Origin: DATGFB01 sp032160545
Lineage (GTDB): Bacteria > Actinomycetota > Actinomycetes > Mycobacteriales > Jatrophihabitantaceae
Direction: 5' to 3'
DNA length: 14,861 bases
Assembly: GCA_032160545.1 (NCBI GenBank)
Contig: JAVHVN010000104.1
Coordinates: forward strand, 1 to 14,861
Shown: one piece after another, positions 6,598 to 12,538 of the stretch
How positions within the stretch are numbered: position 1 is the first letter of the stretch
Layout of the letters: each line of letters opens with the position of its first letter
Position numbers and translations under genes: made by a program
The notes under the pieces: generated by a model
The model's input: only the letters and a program-made list of their open reading frames with translations
What the model was told of the DNA's origin: nothing
Database searches by the model: none

Positions 6598-7797
6598 ATG
6601 ACGTCCGACCGGGAGCAGGACCTCCGCGACCGGGTGGCGGCCTTCGTCGCCGGTCATGATCCCCGTGCCGACCTGATGGAATACCTACGGGCGCGCTTCG
6701 ACTCCGGGCTCGCCTGGGTGCACTTCCCCGTCGGACTCGGCGGCCTCGACCTCCCGCGCCCCCTGCAGGCGATCGTCGACGGCGAGCTCGCCGCGGCCGG
6801 CGCCCCCGACAACAACCCACGCCGCATCGGCATCGGCCTCGGCATGGCCGCCCCGACGATCCTCGCCGCGGGCACGGACGAGCAGCGCCGACGGTGGCTG
6901 CGCCCGCTGTGGACGGGCGAGGAGGTCTGGTGCCAGCTGTTCAGCGAGCCCGGCGCCGGCTCCGACCTCGCCGCAGTGGCGACGCGCGCGGTCCGCGACG
7001 GCGACTCCTGGGTGGTGAACGGCCAGAAGGTGTGGACGTCCATGGCCCACGAGGCACGGTGGGGCATCCTGATCGCCCGCACCGACCCGGACGTACCCAA
7101 GCACGCCGGCCTCACCTACTTCGCGTGCGACATGACCGACCCCGGCGTCGAGGTGCGGCCGCTGCGCCAGCTCACCGGCGAGGCCGAGTTCAACGAGGTC
7201 TTCCTGACCGACGTGCGTATCCCCGACGCGCATCGCCTGGGCGCGGTCGGGGACGGCTGGCGGGTCGCGCAGACCACGCTCATGAACGAGCGCGTGGCGA
7301 TCGGTGGCGGCAACGCTCCGCGTGAAGCGGGCGCCATCGCCGCGGTCGTCACGGCGTGGCGCGAGCGGCCCGAGCTGCGGACGGCTGCCGCGCACGACGA
7401 GCTGATGCGGCTGTGGGTCGAGGCGGAGGCGGTGCGACTCACCGGCATCCGGCTGCGGCAGCAACTCGCGGCCGGCAGTCCCGGTCCCGAGGGGTCGGCG
7501 GCGAAGCTGGCCTTCGCCCGGCTCAACCAGGACGTGTCCGGCTTCGAGCTCGAGCTGCTCGGTTCCGACGGCCTGCGCTACGACGACTGGTCGACGGACA
7601 CCTGGACGACCGAGCGCCCTGCCGTCGTGGACTTCCTCGCTCGCTCGGCCGGCTACCGCTACCTGCGCGCGAAGGGCAACTCGATCGAGGGCGGCAGCTC
7701 CGAGATCCTTCGCAACATCATCGCCGAGCGCGTCCTGGGCCTGCCCGGTGAGATCCGCGTCGACAAGGACGTCCCGTGGAAGGACCTGCCGAAGTGA
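6598..7797 (+). CDS. acyl-CoA dehydrogenase, catalytic (alpha-type) subunit
   Basis: A 399-residue flavoprotein of the acyl-CoA dehydrogenase family, which introduces a 2,3-double bond into an acyl-CoA using FAD. Visible parts are an N-terminal helical domain, QLFSEPGAGSD at 113-123 and NGQKVWTS at 141-148 (flavin- and substrate-contacting middle domain), and the C-terminal GNSIEGGSSEILRNIIAERV starting at residue 360. The position of the usual catalytic Glu of medium-chain enzymes is Gly365, but Glu231 in LMNERVAIGGG falls where isovaleryl-CoA dehydrogenase and the mycobacterial alpha subunits carry their base. The E-R-x-Q-F-G segment that helps bind FAD is missing here and present in the next gene, which suggests an obligate heteromer. 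Start ATG at 6598 fits the protein family and a leaderless promoter. The stop overlaps the next start as GTGA. The substrate is unknown; a branched, cyclic or steroid-side-chain-like acyl-CoA is possible. Confidence 0.92.
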   Translation: MTSDREQDLRDRVAAFVAGHDPRADLMEYLRARFDSGLAWVHFPVGLGGLDLPRPLQAIVDGELAAAGAPDNNPRRIGIGLGMAAPTILAAGTDEQRRRWLRPLWTGEEVWCQLFSEPGAGSDLAAVATRAVRDGDSWVVNGQKVWTSMAHEARWGILIARTDPDVPKHAGLTYFACDMTDPGVEVRPLRQLTGEAEFNEVFLTDVRIPDAHRLGAVGDGWRVAQTTLMNERVAIGGGNAPREAGAIAAVVTAWRERPELRTAAAHDELMRLWVEAEAVRLTGIRLRQQLAAGSPGPEGSAAKLAFARLNQDVSGFELELLGSDGLRYDDWSTDTWTTERPAVVDFLARSAGYRYLRAKGNSIEGGSSEILRNIIAERVLGLPGEIRVDKDVPWKDLPK

Positions 7798-8867
7798 GCG
7801 CCGACCTGCTCTACAGCGATGTCGAGGAGCAGCTGCGCGCGAGCGTGCGCGACCTGCTCGCCAAGCGCGCGCCGGTGGCCGAGGCCATCGCCCGCACCGA
7901 GTCCGGCGAGCCGTACGACCAGGACCTGTGGCGCGCGCTCGCCAGGGAGGTCGGCATCACCGGGCTCGCTTTCGAAGAGGAGGTCGGCGGGCACGGCGCG
8001 TCGTGGCGGGAGGTCGCCGTCGTCGCCGAGGAGCTCGGCGCGGCCGTCACGGCGACACCGTTCCTCGGCCACACCATGGCGGCCGTCGCCGCGCAGACCG
8101 CCGGTGCGCGCGACCTGCTGCCGGGCCTGCTCTCCGGGGAGCGGACCGCGACGCTGGCCGTGACGGCAGGCGGCCCACGGGCATCCGACATCGAGGTGGA
8201 CGGCGCGAAGATCACCGGGCAGCTCACCGGTGTCATCGACGCGCTCACCGCCGACGTACTGCTCGTGCCGACAGCACACGGCCTGCACCTGGTCGAGGCG
8301 GCAGCCGTGTCGCGTACCCCGGTGCCGTCGCTCGACATGACCCGCCCGCTCTGCGACGTCACCTTCCACTCCGCCGCCGCGACCCAGCTCGCCGAGCCAG
8401 GCGCGGGCGCACGGGACAGCGCCCTGCTCGTCGGCGGCGCGCTGCTGTCGTCCGAACAGCTCGGGCTGGCCCAGCGCTGCCTCGACACGACCGTCGCGTA
8501 CCTGAAGGAGCGCTACCAGTTCGGGCGGCCGATCGGTTCGTTCCAGGCCCTCAAGCACCGCGCCGCCGACCTCTGGGCGGCGATTGCGCAGGCCCGCGCC
8601 GTCGCCAGGTACGCAGCCGCCTGCGTCGCCGACCAGGACCCGGACGCCCCGGTCGCGGTCGCGCTGGCGCTGGCGTACTGCGGGCCGGTCGCGGTGAGGG
8701 CCGCCGAGGAGTGCGTGCAGCTGCACGGGGGCCTCGGCTTCACCTGGGAGCACCCGGCCCATCTCTACCTCAAGCGGGCCAAGGCCGACGCGATCCTGCT
8801 GGGTACCGCGAGCGCGCACCGCGCGCGCCTCGCCGAACTGGTCGCGCTGCCGGCGAGCGCTCCGTGA
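7794..8867 (+). CDS. acyl-CoA dehydrogenase, non-catalytic (beta-type) partner subunit
   Basis: A 357-residue acyl-CoA dehydrogenase family protein of the short type. KERYQFGRPIGSFQALKHR begins at 238 and QLHGGLGFTWEHPAHLYLKR at 309; both are FAD-binding features typical of the beta subunits of heteromeric mycobacterial dehydrogenases (FadE27/FadE28 type). The middle domain is short and lacks the S-E-P-x-x-G-S-D segment. No glutamate occupies either known catalytic position: Leu336 replaces the medium-chain-type Glu, and a Gly sits at the isovaleryl-type site. It therefore probably completes the active site of the upstream protein in an alpha2beta2 enzyme. The start GTG at 7794 overlaps the upstream TGA (GTGA) and has GGAAGGA at 7778-7784, 9 bases before it. 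An in-frame GTG at 7776 would lie deep inside the upstream gene and is rejected. The pairing is inferred from motif loss and coupling; the family assignment is firm. Confidence 0.9.
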   Translation: MSADLLYSDVEEQLRASVRDLLAKRAPVAEAIARTESGEPYDQDLWRALAREVGITGLAFEEEVGGHGASWREVAVVAEELGAAVTATPFLGHTMAAVAAQTAGARDLLPGLLSGERTATLAVTAGGPRASDIEVDGAKITGQLTGVIDALTADVLLVPTAHGLHLVEAAAVSRTPVPSLDMTRPLCDVTFHSAAATQLAEPGAGARDSALLVGGALLSSEQLGLAQRCLDTTVAYLKERYQFGRPIGSFQALKHRAADLWAAIAQARAVARYAAACVADQDPDAPVAVALALAYCGPVAVRAAEECVQLHGGLGFTWEHPAHLYLKRAKADAILLGTASAHRARLAELVALPASAP

Positions 8868-9379
8868 GCGACGGCCCGTTCCCTGACGTCCGCTGGGGCA
8901 GCCAGACCAGCCCGCTGCGCAAGCCGCTCGCCCGCTTCGCCGCGAGCAGGCTCGGCTCGAGCCTGATCAGGACGATGACACCGCTGGACCGCCGGCTGCT
9001 GACGCGGACCAGGGGCAGGTACACGGTCCTCGGCCCGATCGGCGCGCCGACCCTGCTGCTCACGACGACCGGCGCGAAGTCCGGCCAGCCGCGCACCTCG
9101 CCGCTGCTCTACGTCCGCGACGGGGCCCGGCTGCTCGTCATCGGGTCCAACTTCGGCCAGGAGCAGCACCCGGCATGGACGGCCAACCTGCGCGCGCACC
9201 CCGAGGCCGTGGTCACCATCGGCGGCACGGACGTCCCTGTCGTGGCTCGTCAGCTCGAGGGCGACGAGCGGGAGCGGGGCGTCACCGCGTTCGTCGAGCT
9301 GGCCTCGGCCTACGCCGCGTACCTCACCCGCACCGATCGCGACATCCGCGTGTTCGCGCTCGACGCCCTGCCGTCCTGA
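8864..9379 (+). CDS. Ddn-like F420H2-dependent oxidoreductase (nitroreductase/deazaflavin family)
   Basis: A 171-residue split-barrel protein of the family of the mycobacterial deazaflavin-dependent nitroreductase Ddn. These proteins use reduced coenzyme F420 to reduce quinones or other electrophiles and are often membrane-associated. The diagnostic run is TTTGAKSGQPRTSPLLY (67-83) followed by LVIGSNFGQEQHPAWTANLR (91-110) and the strand VVTIGG (116-121), which bind the F420 phosphate and polyglutamate tail. The N-terminal 50 residues are Arg-rich and amphipathic, as in Ddn. The start is GTG at 8864, overlapping the upstream stop as GTGA, so the gene is translationally coupled to the dehydrogenase pair. 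This suggests it acts on the same pathway, perhaps reducing an enone or quinone intermediate, although such genes are also scattered widely in actinomycete genomes. The ribosome site is weak. The family call is firm; the substrate is unknown. Confidence 0.9.
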   Translation: MSDGPFPDVRWGSQTSPLRKPLARFAASRLGSSLIRTMTPLDRRLLTRTRGRYTVLGPIGAPTLLLTTTGAKSGQPRTSPLLYVRDGARLLVIGSNFGQEQHPAWTANLRAHPEAVVTIGGTDVPVVARQLEGDERERGVTAFVELASAYAAYLTRTDRDIRVFALDALPS

Positions 9380-9383
9380 CTCC

Positions 9384-9406
9384 CGCGGCGGTACCGTGCC
9401 GCCGTG
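9384..9406. promoter_or_regulatory. 23-base near-perfect inverted repeat over the -10 and start codon of the CapA-like gene
   Basis: Centred on base 9395, 9 of the 11 base pairs between the arms are Watson-Crick and the other two are G/T. The strongest arms are GGCGG (9387-9391) and CCGCC (9399-9403). It contains the -10-like TACCGT and ends on the GTG start. It may be an operator, or a hairpin at the very 5' end of the transcript. No T-tract follows, so a terminator is unlikely. Confidence 0.35.
9392..9397 (+). promoter_or_regulatory. candidate -10 element giving a leaderless transcript of the CapA-like gene
   Basis: TACCGT is followed by 6 bases and then the GTG at 9404, and no Shine-Dalgarno sequence is present. 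The gap between the preceding stop and this start is only 24 bases, so read-through from the upstream operon is also possible. Confidence 0.35.
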
Positions 9407-10621
9407 CTCAGAACCGCGACGTCACTCGGCGTCGTCGCGGTGCTCGCCACCGCCTGCACCGGGTCGTCCGGTCCCGGCCCGCCGGCCAATCCCGCCCGTC
9501 CCTCCCGGACGGCGATCGAGACCGTGACCCTGCCGGCCGACCCGTCGACGGCCGTCCGGGCATCCGCCGCGCCGACGCAGCCGGCAGCGCGTTCGGTGAC
9601 CGTGCTCGGGTCGGGCGACGTCCTCATTCATCCGCCGCTGTGGGAGCAGGCCCACGCCGACGCGATCGCCGAGGGCAGCACGGGGTACGACTTCGGGCCG
9701 ATCTACGCCGGCATCGCCCCGGCCGTGCAGGGCGTCGACCTCGCCACCTGCGAACTGGAGACCCCGCTGGCGCCACCGAGCGGCCCGTTCGCCGGCTGGC
9801 CGGACTTCGATGCGCCGCCGCAGGTGCTCACCGCTCTCCGGGGGATCGGCTACCGCAGCTGCACGACGGCGTCCAACCACTCGATCGACCAGGGCTACAC
9901 CGGCGTCGTCCGGACCCTGAACGAACTCGACGCCGCGGGACTGCAGCACACCGGCAGCGCGCGCAGCGCGGCCGAGGCGGCCCGGCCGCTCGTCGTGACC
10001 GCTGCCGACGGCGTGCGCATAGCCCAGCTCGCGTACGCGTTCGGCTTCAACGGCATCCCGCTGCCGGCCGGCAAGCCGTGGCTCGCCAACCTCACCGACG
10101 TGCCGGCGATCCTGGCCGCGGCGCACCGCGCCAAAAAGGCCGGAGCAGACATCGTCGTGCTGTCCATGCACTGGGGAACCGAGTACGACCATCTCGCGAC
10201 CGCCGAGCAGAAGGCAGAGGCCGACGCGCTGCTCGCCTCACCCGACGTCGACGTGATCCTCGGCGACCACGCCCACGTCGTGCAGCCGGCCCAGCTCGTC
10301 CACGGCAAGTGGGTCGTCTACTGCATGGGCAACCAGATCTCGCGGCACGCCGACCCGATCGCCGACAGCCGCGAGGGGGTCATGCCGCGATTCACCTTCA
10401 CCGAGGTGCGCCCGCACGCGTTCCGCGTCACCCGTGCGGAGATGGTGCCGACGTGGATGGACATCGCCCCGAAGCTGCGGCTGATCGACCTGCCGCTCGC
10501 GCTTCGCGACCGGGCACTGCCCGCGGCGCAGCGTGTGCAGTACCAGCACGCCTACGACCAGATCGCGGGTTACCTCGACGCGTACGGCGCCACGCGCAAC
10601 GGCCTGGTCGTTCAGCGCTGA
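9404..10621 (+). CDS. CapA-family (PGA_cap) metallophosphatase-fold lipoprotein
   Basis: A 405-residue exported protein related to CapA/PgsA, the calcineurin-like metallophosphoesterase-fold component of poly-gamma-glutamate capsule systems. Residues 1-18 form a lipoprotein signal ending VLATAC; Cys18 is the likely lipidated residue, although Ala15 at -3 makes the lipobox imperfect. A Pro/Ala/Ser linker to about residue 62 follows, then the catalytic fold. Metal-site motifs are GSGDVLIHPP (69-78), CELETPL (116-122), ASNHSIDQGYTGV (156-168), SMHWGTEYDH (254-263), GDHAHVVQ (287-294) and YCMGN (306-310). No capB/capC-like ligase genes lie nearby, so capsule synthesis is not implied; many stand-alone CapA proteins have unknown substrates. 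The GTG start directly follows a -10-like hexamer and fits the signal peptide. Its last 10 bases overlap the end of the convergent small membrane protein gene. Confidence 0.88.
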   Translation: MLRTATSLGVVAVLATACTGSSGPGPPANPARPSRTAIETVTLPADPSTAVRASAAPTQPAARSVTVLGSGDVLIHPPLWEQAHADAIAEGSTGYDFGPIYAGIAPAVQGVDLATCELETPLAPPSGPFAGWPDFDAPPQVLTALRGIGYRSCTTASNHSIDQGYTGVVRTLNELDAAGLQHTGSARSAAEAARPLVVTAADGVRIAQLAYAFGFNGIPLPAGKPWLANLTDVPAILAAAHRAKKAGADIVVLSMHWGTEYDHLATAEQKAEADALLASPDVDVILGDHAHVVQPAQLVHGKWVVYCMGNQISRHADPIADSREGVMPRFTFTEVRPHAFRVTRAEMVPTWMDIAPKLRLIDLPLALRDRALPAAQRVQYQHAYDQIAGYLDAYGATRNGLVVQR

Positions 10622-10953
10622 TCGGCCGAGGCGGCCGGCTCGGTCGGCCGGTTCGCCCGGCGGTGGGCCTGGTCGAGCAGGGCGCCGACCAGGATGCCGG
10701 CGAGCACAGTCGGGACCCACACCCACAACAGGTAGAGCCGCCCCTGGGCCAGGACGACCATGATCAGCGTGTAGAGCAGGAAGGGCACCGCCACAGCGGC
10801 GGCACAGCGGGCGCGCAGGGACGAATTCGTGCGCAGCAGGTGCAGATCGTCCGCGCTGTTGGACCTCGCGCTCGAGCCGGCGTGCTTGCTGGGGCCGGCG
10901 CCCGCAGCACCGGCACGGTCTTCACCGTCGTCCGGTGCCGAGTGCCTTCCCAT
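10612..10953 (-). CDS. small two-helix membrane protein, function unknown
   Basis: A 113-residue protein that I do not recognise as a named family. Residues 1-45 are hydrophilic (Gly/Ser/Asp/Arg). Residues about 50-70 (AAAVAVPFLLYTLIMVVLAQ) and about 72-93 (LYLLWVWVPTVLAGILVGAL) form two transmembrane helices separated by a very short turn. The tail DQAHRRANRPTEP is basic, so both termini probably face the cytoplasm. The start ATG at 10951-10953 gives a sensible protein; the frame stays open far upstream through the metallopeptidase gene, but that part is a shadow. A good ribosome site is not visible. It is divergent from the metallopeptidase gene across 96 bases and converges on the CapA-like gene with a 10-base overlap of 3' ends. 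Small membrane proteins of this shape are common in actinomycetes, often linked to the cell envelope, but no specific role can be assigned. Confidence 0.7.
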   Translation of the reverse strand: MGRHSAPDDGEDRAGAAGAGPSKHAGSSARSNSADDLHLLRTNSSLRARCAAAVAVPFLLYTLIMVVLAQGRLYLLWVWVPTVLAGILVGALLDQAHRRANRPTEPAASADQR

Positions 10954-11004
10954 GCCCGCAATTCTTTCACGCGAGACACATCCGTCCCACGTCACGCGCG
11001 CCGA

Positions 11005-11020
11005 TAGAGTGATCCGGATC
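11005..11020 (+). promoter_or_regulatory. candidate -10 element (TAGAGT) followed by a 10-base palindrome, metallopeptidase promoter
   Basis: TAGAGT at 11005-11010 is a good actinobacterial -10. It is followed at once by the perfect palindrome GATCCGGATC (11011-11020), which would cover the transcription start. A GGAG at 11039-11042, 7 bases before the ATG at 11050, is the ribosome site, giving a leader of about 30 bases. No clear -35 element. Confidence 0.45.
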
Positions 11021-11049
11021 GGGAGTGTTGCGAGCATCGGAGCGGGCCA

Positions 11050-12516
11050 ATGCGCGGCAGCAAGTCCATCATCGCGGTCGCCGTCGTCGCGGTCCTCGCC
11101 CTCTCGGGGTGCGCCACGGTCGTCGACGGCAAGCCCACGGCCGGTCTCGCAGCCAACGCGACGCTGAAGGTCGTGGGCGATTCGGGCAGTGCCTTCGACA
11201 CGACCACGAAGAACGCGCTCGCCGACATCATCACGTACTGGACGGCGAACTTCCCTGCCATCTCCGGCGGCAAGTCGCTGACCCCGTTGAAGGGCGGCTA
11301 CTACTCCATCGACGGGGCGACGGTCGTGCGCACCGGCAAGGTGTCCAATCCGGCCGCCAAAGAGGGGTGCGTGGCCGACGCGCCCGACTTCATCGTCGAC
11401 AATGCGGCGTACTGCAGGATCGACGACTCGATCGTCTGGGACCGCAACCCCGATCACCTGATCGGCGTGCTGGGCGCGAAGTACGGATCGCTCATGATCG
11501 CGATGGCCTTCGCGCACGAGTTCGGGCACGCGCTGCAGCAGCGCCTCGGTGTCTTCAACCGCGACCTGCCCACCATCGACACCGAGTCGCAGGCCGACTG
11601 TGCGGCGGGCGCGTTCATGGCACAGGTCATCGCGGGCAAGGCGGCCCACTTCCGCGCCACGCCAGCCCAACTCGACGAGGCGCTCAACGGTTACCTGCAG
11701 GTGCGCGACCCGACGCCGGTGTCGTCGGCGGACATCTCACACGGCAACGGCTTCGACCGCATCAGCGCGATCGGTGACGGCCTGCGCCACGGGGCGACGT
11801 TCTGCTACTCCTCGAGCTACTTCAACCGGCAGTTCACCGAGCGTCCGTTCACGACCGACCAGGACTACGTCAGCGGCGGCAACGAGACGCTCGCCCAGGT
11901 CCTCGACCCGCAGCCGGTAGACCCCACCGGCAACGGTGGCGGTGGCGGGCTGCAGCCCGACCTCAACCGGTTCTGGACGACCGCGGCGAAATCGATCGGC
12001 AAGACCTGGAAGGACGTCACGATCGCCCAGGCGCCGCACCCCAAGTGCGGCGCGAGCGCGACCAGCGAGTTCGGCTACTGCCCTGACGACAACACCGTCT
12101 ACTACAGCACCGGCTTCGCCACCGCGGCGTACTACAGCCTCACCAACATCCAGATCGACCGCGCCACGGGCAACGTCACGCTCGTGGGCAACCAGCCGGC
12201 GGACTTCGCCCTCGGCGCGATGTTCGCGATGGCGTGGGGGATGGCGGTCCGGCACCAACTGTTCGACCGCAGCACCGACGACAAGGACGCGCTGCTCGCC
12301 GCCGCCTGTTACACCGGCGCGTACGCCAAGGACGTCAACATCGAGCCGAACACGCAGCACATGTTCACGCTCTCGCCGCCGGACATGGACGAGGCGACCT
12401 TCGCGATGCTCAACCTCGTCGGCCAGGACCGCGCCTTCGGCGCGCGCGGGACGACCGGGCTCGATCGGGTGCAGTCGTTCGTGAAGGGTTATCAGGGCGG
12501 CCTCTCGGTCTGCTGA
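11050..12516 (+). CDS. lipoprotein neutral zinc metallopeptidase with a duplicated, degenerate second domain
   Basis: A 488-residue exported lipoprotein, probably tethered to the outer face of the membrane. Residues 1-21 form a signal peptide with lipobox LSGC (Cys21). The first domain (about 45-292) is a YpfJ-type neutral zinc metallopeptidase: AHEFGH at 155-160 gives zinc ligands His156 and His160 and the base Glu157, and ESQADCAAG at 179-187 gives the downstream acidic ligand region, as in the family's E-x-Q-A-D-C-x-A-G. A glycine linker (294-300) leads to a second domain (301-488) that repeats the same landmarks (YC..DD..V, FAMAWGMAVRHQL, C..GAY, SP..MDEA, LDRV..F..G...G...C). All four cysteines recur, but Met, Ala and Met replace the HExxH residues. 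Start ATG at 11050 with GGAG 7 bases upstream. It is followed, after 22 bases, by the TldD gene. Active peptidase plus pseudo-domain is inferred from sequence only; substrate unknown. Confidence 0.88.
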   Translation: MRGSKSIIAVAVVAVLALSGCATVVDGKPTAGLAANATLKVVGDSGSAFDTTTKNALADIITYWTANFPAISGGKSLTPLKGGYYSIDGATVVRTGKVSNPAAKEGCVADAPDFIVDNAAYCRIDDSIVWDRNPDHLIGVLGAKYGSLMIAMAFAHEFGHALQQRLGVFNRDLPTIDTESQADCAAGAFMAQVIAGKAAHFRATPAQLDEALNGYLQVRDPTPVSSADISHGNGFDRISAIGDGLRHGATFCYSSSYFNRQFTERPFTTDQDYVSGGNETLAQVLDPQPVDPTGNGGGGGLQPDLNRFWTTAAKSIGKTWKDVTIAQAPHPKCGASATSEFGYCPDDNTVYYSTGFATAAYYSLTNIQIDRATGNVTLVGNQPADFALGAMFAMAWGMAVRHQLFDRSTDDKDALLAAACYTGAYAKDVNIEPNTQHMFTLSPPDMDEATFAMLNLVGQDRAFGARGTTGLDRVQSFVKGYQGGLSVC

Positions 12517-12525
12517 GCGACCACG

Positions 12526-12531
12526 TAGGTT
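12526..12531 (+). promoter_or_regulatory. candidate -10 element giving a leaderless transcript of the TldD-family gene
   Basis: TAGGTT is followed by 7 bases and then the ATG at 12539. There is no ribosome site between, and the preceding stop is only 22 bases upstream. It matches the spacing of the other leaderless candidates in the window. Confidence 0.4.
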
Positions 12532-12538
12532 CGATCGC

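Noticed and set aside
7776..7793. Earlier GTG start for the second acyl-CoA dehydrogenase
   Set aside because: It lies inside the upstream gene before its ribosome-like GGAAGGA. The GTGA overlap at 7794 is the standard arrangement and fits the family N-terminus.
9404..10621. A poly-gamma-glutamate capsule locus
   Set aside because: Only the CapA-like protein is present. No CapB or CapC type ligase or membrane genes are adjacent.
9175..11007. 610-residue plus-strand frame crossing the reductase, CapA-like and membrane-protein genes
   Set aside because: It is Arg/Pro/Gly-rich, spans gene boundaries and has no recognisable domain; the other frames carry clear families.
10954..11670. Extending the small membrane protein upstream to a 352-residue protein
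   Set aside because: The extension is antisense to the metallopeptidase coding sequence and looks like shadow sequence. The ATG at 10953 gives a compact two-helix protein.
12517..12538. RiPP precursor peptide gene in front of tldD
   Set aside because: The gap is 22 bases, too short for a peptide gene, and no other intergenic stretch near tldD holds a plausible one.
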